Shown here piece by piece: positions 5,669 to 9,247 of a DNA stretch of 9,247 bases. Position numbers and translations under genes: made by a program. The first letter of the stretch is position 1, and every line of letters begins with the position of its first letter. The DNA comes from an uncultured Myxococcales bacterium (lineage in GTDB: Bacteria; Myxococcota_A; Polyangia; Polyangiales; Polyangiaceae), in the NCBI GenBank assembly GCA_937949945.1, contig CALFEQ010000140.1, positions 1 to 9,247 on the forward strand, read 5' to 3'. The notes below the pieces were generated by a model, which did no database searches, was not told the origin of the DNA, and saw only the letters and a program-made list of their open reading frames with translations.

Positions 5669-7491
5669 TCCTTCCAGGGGTCGATGTTATCCGTCTTCAG
5701 CTTTCCGTCCGAGCTTCCCTTCGACTTGCCGGAAGACGACTGCCCCGACGACTTCTGCGAGGCCGGGGTCGCCTTGGACGACGGCCGTGCCCCCGCGGTC
5801 GAGGCAGGGCGCGTCGCGCCCGCCGCCGAAGCGACGAGCCCGATCTTCGGAGAGATCTGCGTCGTCTCGTCGAACGTGACGCGGAACGGCTCGTACCCCT
5901 GCGCCGTCACCTCGAGCTCGTGCTTCTGCCCGTCGCGCGGGAACGTCCGATGGAGGCGGCCGTTGCCGACGATGACGCCGTCGACCTTGATGACCGCCGA
6001 CGGAGGATCGACCTGCAAGTCGACGTCGTACGTCCCGACCTCGCTCGCGACCGGCTGCGCCGGCGGACCGACCGCCGGCGGCTCCAGCGCCGACGCGGAG
6101 GGCGCCACGGAACGCCCCGGCCGAAGGGCGATCACCGCGACGAGGGCGGCGAGACCGATGCCCGCGCCGACGAGCGAGACGAGCACGCCCGTGCTCCTCG
6201 GCTTCGCATGCTGCGCGGTCGCGCTCACGCCCGCGCCGAAGCTCGGCAGCCGATCGAACGCGGCGCCGGGCGGGGTCGTGCTCGGATGCGCGATCATCGC
6301 CTCTCCGAATGCAGGCGCCGCCGGCGCGCTCGGGATCGCCGGCGCCGCCGGCGCGAGGAACGGGCCCGACCCGATCAGCGGATGCTGACTCGGGTGACTC
6401 GGATGCCCGCTCGAGCGCGGATGCTGACTCGGATGCCCGCTCGAGCGCGGATGCTGACTCGGATGCCCGCTCGGAGGCGGCGAGGACGACAGAGGCGCGG
6501 GCGGCCCCGTCGGAACGGGCGGCGGCGTGAGCGGCTTCGTGCCCGAGAGCGGCGGCTTGCTCGGGACGGTGACGGTGACCTCGGAGCTCGCTCCTTGGAA
6601 CGTCGGTGCCCAGATGAGCCTCACGCGCTCCGTCGCGAACGGAAGCAAGGCCTTGCCGAGCGCGCGCATCGACGGGAAGCGGTCGTCCGGCTCGATCGCC
6701 ATCGCGCGCTGGATGACGCTCTCGAACGCGGGCGGGATCTCCGGGTTGCGCGCTCGCGGCGGCACGTAATCGCCCTTGCAGATCGCCATCGCGAGCGTGA
6801 CGAAGTTGTTCCCGAGATCGGCGAACGGCCGAACCCCCGTCGCGGCTTCGTAGAGGATGACGCCGACCGAGTACTGATCGGAGCGTCCGTCCGCCGTCTT
6901 GTCCGCGCGCATGAGCTCCGGAGACGCGTAGTGCGGCGTCCCGACGAACGCGCTGTCGGTCGTGAGCGCGGTCTGCGGCGAGTCTTGGACCAGCTTCGAG
7001 ATGCCGAAGTCGAGCACCTTCGGCACGATGTCGCCGTTCCAGGCGCGCGCGAGGAAGATGTTCGACGGCTTGAGATCGCGATGCAGCACGCCTTGCTCGT
7101 GGGCGAAGTCCACGGCGGCGATGATGGGCAGGAGCAGATCGGCGATCGTCTCGACCGGGAGGCGGCCCAGGCGCCGGATCATCGCGGAGAGCGACTCCCC
7201 TTCGAGGTACTCCATCACCAGGCACGGCAGGCCGCCCATCATGCCGACGTCGGTGACGTCGACGATGTTGGGATGGCGGATGCGTGAAGCGAGCTGCCCC
7301 TCGCGGAGGAAGCGCGCGACGACGACCTCGTCGTCGAGATACTTCTTGCGCAGCGTCTTGATGGCGACGCGCTTGTTCAGCCCCGTGTGCAGCGCGTCGA
7401 AGACGTCGCCCATCCCCCCGGACCCGATCTTTCGTCGGATCTGGTAGTTGCCGAGGGTGGTCCTCGGCATCGCGTCCGCGCGCTCCGTCAC
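5665..7491 (-). CDS. Membrane Ser/Thr protein kinase with PEGA ectodomain
   Basis: A 608-residue Hanks-type kinase. The kinase domain spans about residues 15-285: glycine loop G23-SGGMG, catalytic lysine K45 (VAIK), alpha-C E64, catalytic loop H137-RDLKPSN with D139 and N144, metal-binding D161-FG, activation segment GTPHYASPE (184-192), D205 and R221. All key residues are present, so it should be active, and the HRD motif marks it as an RD kinase. A Pro/Ser/His-rich cytoplasmic linker (305-432) includes repeats at 341-370. A single membrane segment (434-456) follows, then a PEGA-like domain (about 487-545; DPPSAVIKVDGVIVG and AQGYEPFRVTF), and a Ser/Gly/Lys-rich tail ending in DPWKE. It probably senses an envelope signal and phosphorylates cytoplasmic proteins. 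GTG at 7491 is chosen because AGGA lies 7 bases upstream; ATG at 7470 is possible. It is first of a trio with the TPR and lipoprotein genes. Confidence 0.93.
   Translation of the reverse strand: MTERADAMPRTTLGNYQIRRKIGSGGMGDVFDALHTGLNKRVAIKTLRKKYLDDEVVVARFLREGQLASRIRHPNIVDVTDVGMMGGLPCLVMEYLEGESLSAMIRRLGRLPVETIADLLLPIIAAVDFAHEQGVLHRDLKPSNIFLARAWNGDIVPKVLDFGISKLVQDSPQTALTTDSAFVGTPHYASPELMRADKTADGRSDQYSVGVILYEAATGVRPFADLGNNFVTLAMAICKGDYVPPRARNPEIPPAFESVIQRAMAIEPDDRFPSMRALGKALLPFATERVRLIWAPTFQGASSEVTVTVPSKPPLSGTKPLTPPPVPTGPPAPLSSSPPPSGHPSQHPRSSGHPSQHPRSSGHPSHPSQHPLIGSGPFLAPAAPAIPSAPAAPAFGEAMIAHPSTTPPGAAFDRLPSFGAGVSATAQHAKPRSTGVLVSLVGAGIGLAALVAVIALRPGRSVAPSASALEPPAVGPPAQPVASEVGTYDVDLQVDPPSAVIKVDGVIVGNGRLHRTFPRDGQKHELEVTAQGYEPFRVTFDETTQISPKIGLVASAAGATRPASTAGARPSSKATPASQKSSGQSSSGKSKGSSDGKLKTDNIDPWKE
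6380..6478. repeat. 30-bp in-frame tandem repeat in the kinase linker
   Basis: Units at 6419-6448 and 6449-6478 are near-identical 30-mers, and a copy at 6380-6418 carries a 9-bp internal insertion. Every length change is a multiple of three, so the reading frame is kept. On the minus strand the units code for SGHPSQHPRS, repeated between residues 341 and 370 of the kinase, with HPS added in one copy. This gives a cytoplasmic juxtamembrane stretch with seven histidines. It is typical of replication slippage. Confidence 0.85.
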
Positions 7492-7498
7492 ATCGCGA

Positions 7499-7502
7499 TC
7501 CT
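7499..7502 (-). promoter_or_regulatory. Ribosome binding site AGGA of the kinase gene
   Basis: On the minus strand AGGA stands 7 bases before the GTG at 7491-7489. It supports that GTG over the in-frame ATG at 7470, whose upstream sequence matches less well. Confidence 0.5.
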
Positions 7503-7546
7503 ATCAGGACGGGGCGCCGGACGCCTTCCGGGCGGGCATGGCTCCT

Positions 7547-7576
7547 ACGTGCGCCGGCACGAGCCGCCGGTCACGT
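7547..7576. other. Hairpin between the edge gene and the kinase operon
   Basis: Arms ACGTG (7547-7551) plus CCGGC (7554-7558) pair with GCCGG (7566-7570) plus CACGT (7572-7576), giving a 10-bp stem with a small internal bulge and a 7-base loop. It lies in the 134-bp gap after the stop of the upstream minus-strand gene (7626) and before the kinase start (7491). It could end transcription of the first gene or be a leader structure of the kinase mRNA. No T-run is present and I see no convincing promoter in the gap. Confidence 0.4.
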
Positions 7577-7625
7577 GGGGCATGTGGGCGCAGGGGGCGA
7601 AACGGGCTCTACGGCGAAAGCCGCG

Positions 7626-9247
7626 TCAGAGCCCCGGATCGCAAGCGAGCGGCGTGACGTGGACGGATCCCGACGGACCTCGATCGGCCGCGAAGAACGC
7701 CACGAGCGCCCGCCCGTCCGCACGAACGGCGACCACGGGCTGGCCTGCGTTCACCGACTCGGGCGAGACGACGAGCGGCTCGCCACGCGGCTCGAGGTCG
7801 GCCGTGAGCCGGCGCGCGACGACGCGATGAGCGCCGGCTGCGCCGTCGGCGTACGCGAGCAACAGGTCGCCGTCCGGCATCGCGGCGATCGTCGGAGACA
7901 TGCCCTTCCCGATGACACGCACGGGTCCGAGGACGGGCACGCCGTTCTCGTCCGGCGTGACGGACGCGACGACGATGTCGAACTCGCGCTCGCCGTACGG
8001 GCGCTCCGCCCACGCGACGACGCCGCCTCCATGCCACTGCGCGACCGCGGGCGCACCGAGGGTGGCTCCCTTGCGGAAGATCGTGACGAGCGGGCCCGCA
8101 GGGGTGAGCGAGGCGTCGACGAGCCCGACGAAGAGCGTCGCCGGACGGCGGATCGCGACGATCGCGCCACCCTCGTCACGCGGCGCGACGCGCACGATCT
8201 CCGGCGCGGGCGGCGGCGCGGGGCGCGCCGGTTGGGTGACCCGTGCGCGCTGCGCCGTACGCGCGGCCGTCTTAGCGTGGAGGCTCGCCTTCTGCGCTTG
8301 GGGACGCGACGGCGTCTTCTCCTTCTCCGCCGCGCGACGCACGCCCGGGAGAGGCCACAAGAACCGCGGGCGCATGCCGCTCTTCTCGTCGGGGATCGCC
8401 ATCACACCGCCCCCGCGCGCCACGACGCGGAACGCCGGGTTGTCGCCCGCGAAGACGGTGCGCGCGTCCTCCGCGTCGAGACGCAGGTCGAGCGCTTCGT
8501 CGTCGTCGCGCCCCGGATCGATCGTGACGCGCCGAACGGTGAGCGGCGTCCTCACGCGGATGGTCTCGGCGACGCGCAGCCCCGAGCCTTCGACGCGGAC
8601 GCCGAGCGCCTCGGTCACGCCCGACGCGAGGCCGACGGCAAAGCCGGTCTCGAGGACGGCGACGTCGAGGCCCGGACCGAGCTGCGCACGTCGCGCCAGC
8701 GTCCGCGGCTCGCCGGTCAGACAACCGCCGAGCGGCGGGACCGGCGCCGGATCGACCGCGACGCTCGCGAGAGGCGATCGCTCGTCGACCACCATCCGCG
8801 GCTCGCGGGACGCGGCCTCCGCCTTGGGCGCACGGCCCACACCGACGAAGAGGCCGACGACGACGGCCGCGAGCGCCGCGTGCGAAGCGATCAGGGGGAC
8901 GACGACGCGGCGCAGACGCCTCCTCCGCTCCGCACGCGCATCTCCGGCCGGATCACGGGCGACGTGCGTCGCCGGCGTGACGGACAGCGCCGTCGACACG
9001 TGCGGAGGCTCGGTCCGCGGAGGCAGCTCGCTCGACGCCAAGCGCGCCGGCTCCACCAACGGCTCGACGCTGGGAGGAGGAGGCTCCGTCGGCGGCGGAC
9101 GAAGCAGAACGCCGAGCGGCTCCGTCGGCCGCGATGCGCGTGCATCGTCGCCGTCCCCGATGGACGGCGGCGGAATCGTCGCGAGCGGCTCGGTCGCGAG
9201 CGGCTCGGTCGCGAGCGGCTCGGTCGCGAGCGGCTCGGTCGCGAGCG
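7626..9247 (-). CDS. Membrane protein with Thr/Pro-rich cytoplasmic tail and beta-rich ectodomain (5' partial)
   Basis: The frame stays open to the right edge with no in-frame ATG, GTG or TTG before 9059, so the start is most likely outside the window; 539 residues are seen. Counting from the TTG at 9059 (62 further codons lie before it), a basic cluster RRRRLRR (45-51) precedes one membrane segment (52-73), which by the positive-inside rule puts the N-terminal part in the cytoplasm. That part is rich in Thr, Pro and Glu, including TEPLA repeats. The ectodomain (74-477) has many short beta-like strands and repeated phrases such as PTIAAMPDGDLLLAYADG and QPVVAVRADGRALVAFF, suggestive of a beta-propeller, interrupted by a basic Ala/Lys/Pro-rich linker (240-285). 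I recognise no family. The layout matches the Ser/Thr kinase next to it, so it could be the sensor half of a second kinase; the deciding part is not in the window. A start at TTG 9059 or GTG 9056 is possible but has no Shine-Dalgarno. Confidence 0.75.
   Translation of the reverse strand, partial: LATEPLATEPLATEPLATEPLATIPPPSIGDGDDARASRPTEPLGVLLRPPPTEPPPPSVEPLVEPARLASSELPPRTEPPHVSTALSVTPATHVARDPAGDARAERRRRLRRVVVPLIASHAALAAVVVGLFVGVGRAPKAEAASREPRMVVDERSPLASVAVDPAPVPPLGGCLTGEPRTLARRAQLGPGLDVAVLETGFAVGLASGVTEALGVRVEGSGLRVAETIRVRTPLTVRRVTIDPGRDDDEALDLRLDAEDARTVFAGDNPAFRVVARGGGVMAIPDEKSGMRPRFLWPLPGVRRAAEKEKTPSRPQAQKASLHAKTAARTAQRARVTQPARPAPPPAPEIVRVAPRDEGGAIVAIRRPATLFVGLVDASLTPAGPLVTIFRKGATLGAPAVAQWHGGGVVAWAERPYGEREFDIVVASVTPDENGVPVLGPVRVIGKGMSPTIAAMPDGDLLLAYADGAAGAHRVVARRLTADLEPRGEPLVVSPESVNAGQPVVAVRADGRALVAFFAADRGPSGSVHVTPLACDPGL
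9180..9247. repeat. 15-bp tandem repeat coding for TEPLA, running off the right edge
   Basis: Four exact copies of the unit CGCGAGCGGCTCGGT (9180-9194, 9195-9209, 9210-9224, 9225-9239) and eight bases of a fifth reach the window end. On the minus strand, in the frame of the edge gene, each unit reads as a cyclic form of Thr-Glu-Pro-Leu-Ala. The perfect identity points to recent slippage, and copy number probably varies between strains. Further TEP motifs follow downstream in the same tail. Confidence 0.9.

Noticed and set aside
6380..6478. CRISPR-like array of 30-bp units
   Set aside because: The units adjoin without unique spacers, stay in the kinase reading frame and code for a Pro/Ser/His linker, so this is a coding tandem repeat.
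5545..7287. 580-residue plus-strand open frame opposite the kinase
   Set aside because: Antisense shadow with an extreme Arg content. The opposite strand has every kinase motif in order.
7499..7507. Minus-strand TAGGAT as -10 box of the kinase operon
   Set aside because: It is too close to the GTG start, no -35 lies at suitable spacing, and its AGGA fits better as the ribosome binding site.

Overview
The window is very GC-rich, with G or C at most third codon positions and long spurious reading frames opposite almost every gene. Its gene content points to a myxobacterium-like organism (Myxococcota, probably the Polyangia/Sorangium side): a membrane Ser/Thr kinase with a PEGA ectodomain, a secreted TPR protein with two membrane segments, a cysteine-rich lipoprotein of the amino-acid-binding-protein fold, and Pro/Thr-rich low-complexity linkers. 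This assignment is an inference from style and content; no marker gene is present.

Left half (1-2689): two divergently transcribed citrate-synthase-fold genes share a 90-bp, comparatively AT-rich intergenic region. The leftward gene (44-1324) has an N-terminal MerR/excisionase-like helix-turn-helix fused to a citrate synthase domain that keeps the His/His/Asp catalytic triad. The rightward gene (1415-2689) is a stand-alone citrate synthase homologue in which the catalytic Asp position is Glu. The region between them holds a perfect 14-bp palindrome (20 bp with one mismatched pair) and a second inverted repeat lying on the start codon of the helix-turn-helix gene. The arrangement looks like a metabolic enzyme pair whose DNA-binding member may control the locus.

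Middle (2690-3314): about 625 bp without a convincing gene, between convergent transcription units. It holds a perfect 18-bp palindrome, several short hairpins and a cluster of CTAG tetranucleotides.

Right half (3316-9247): four genes on the minus strand. In transcription order they are a membrane protein with a Thr/Pro-rich cytoplasmic tail and a predicted beta-rich ectodomain (its 5' end lies beyond the right edge), a 134-bp gap with a hairpin, then a tightly packed trio: the Ser/Thr kinase, the TPR protein (ATGA stop/start overlap with the kinase) and the periplasmic-binding-protein-like lipoprotein (20-bp overlap). No ABC permease or ATPase gene is seen. The trio may therefore be an envelope sensing and signalling unit rather than an uptake system; that is inference.

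Tandem repeats occur at three places: 20-bp units at the left edge, 30-bp units inside the kinase linker, and 15-bp units coding for Thr-Glu-Pro-Leu-Ala at the right edge.
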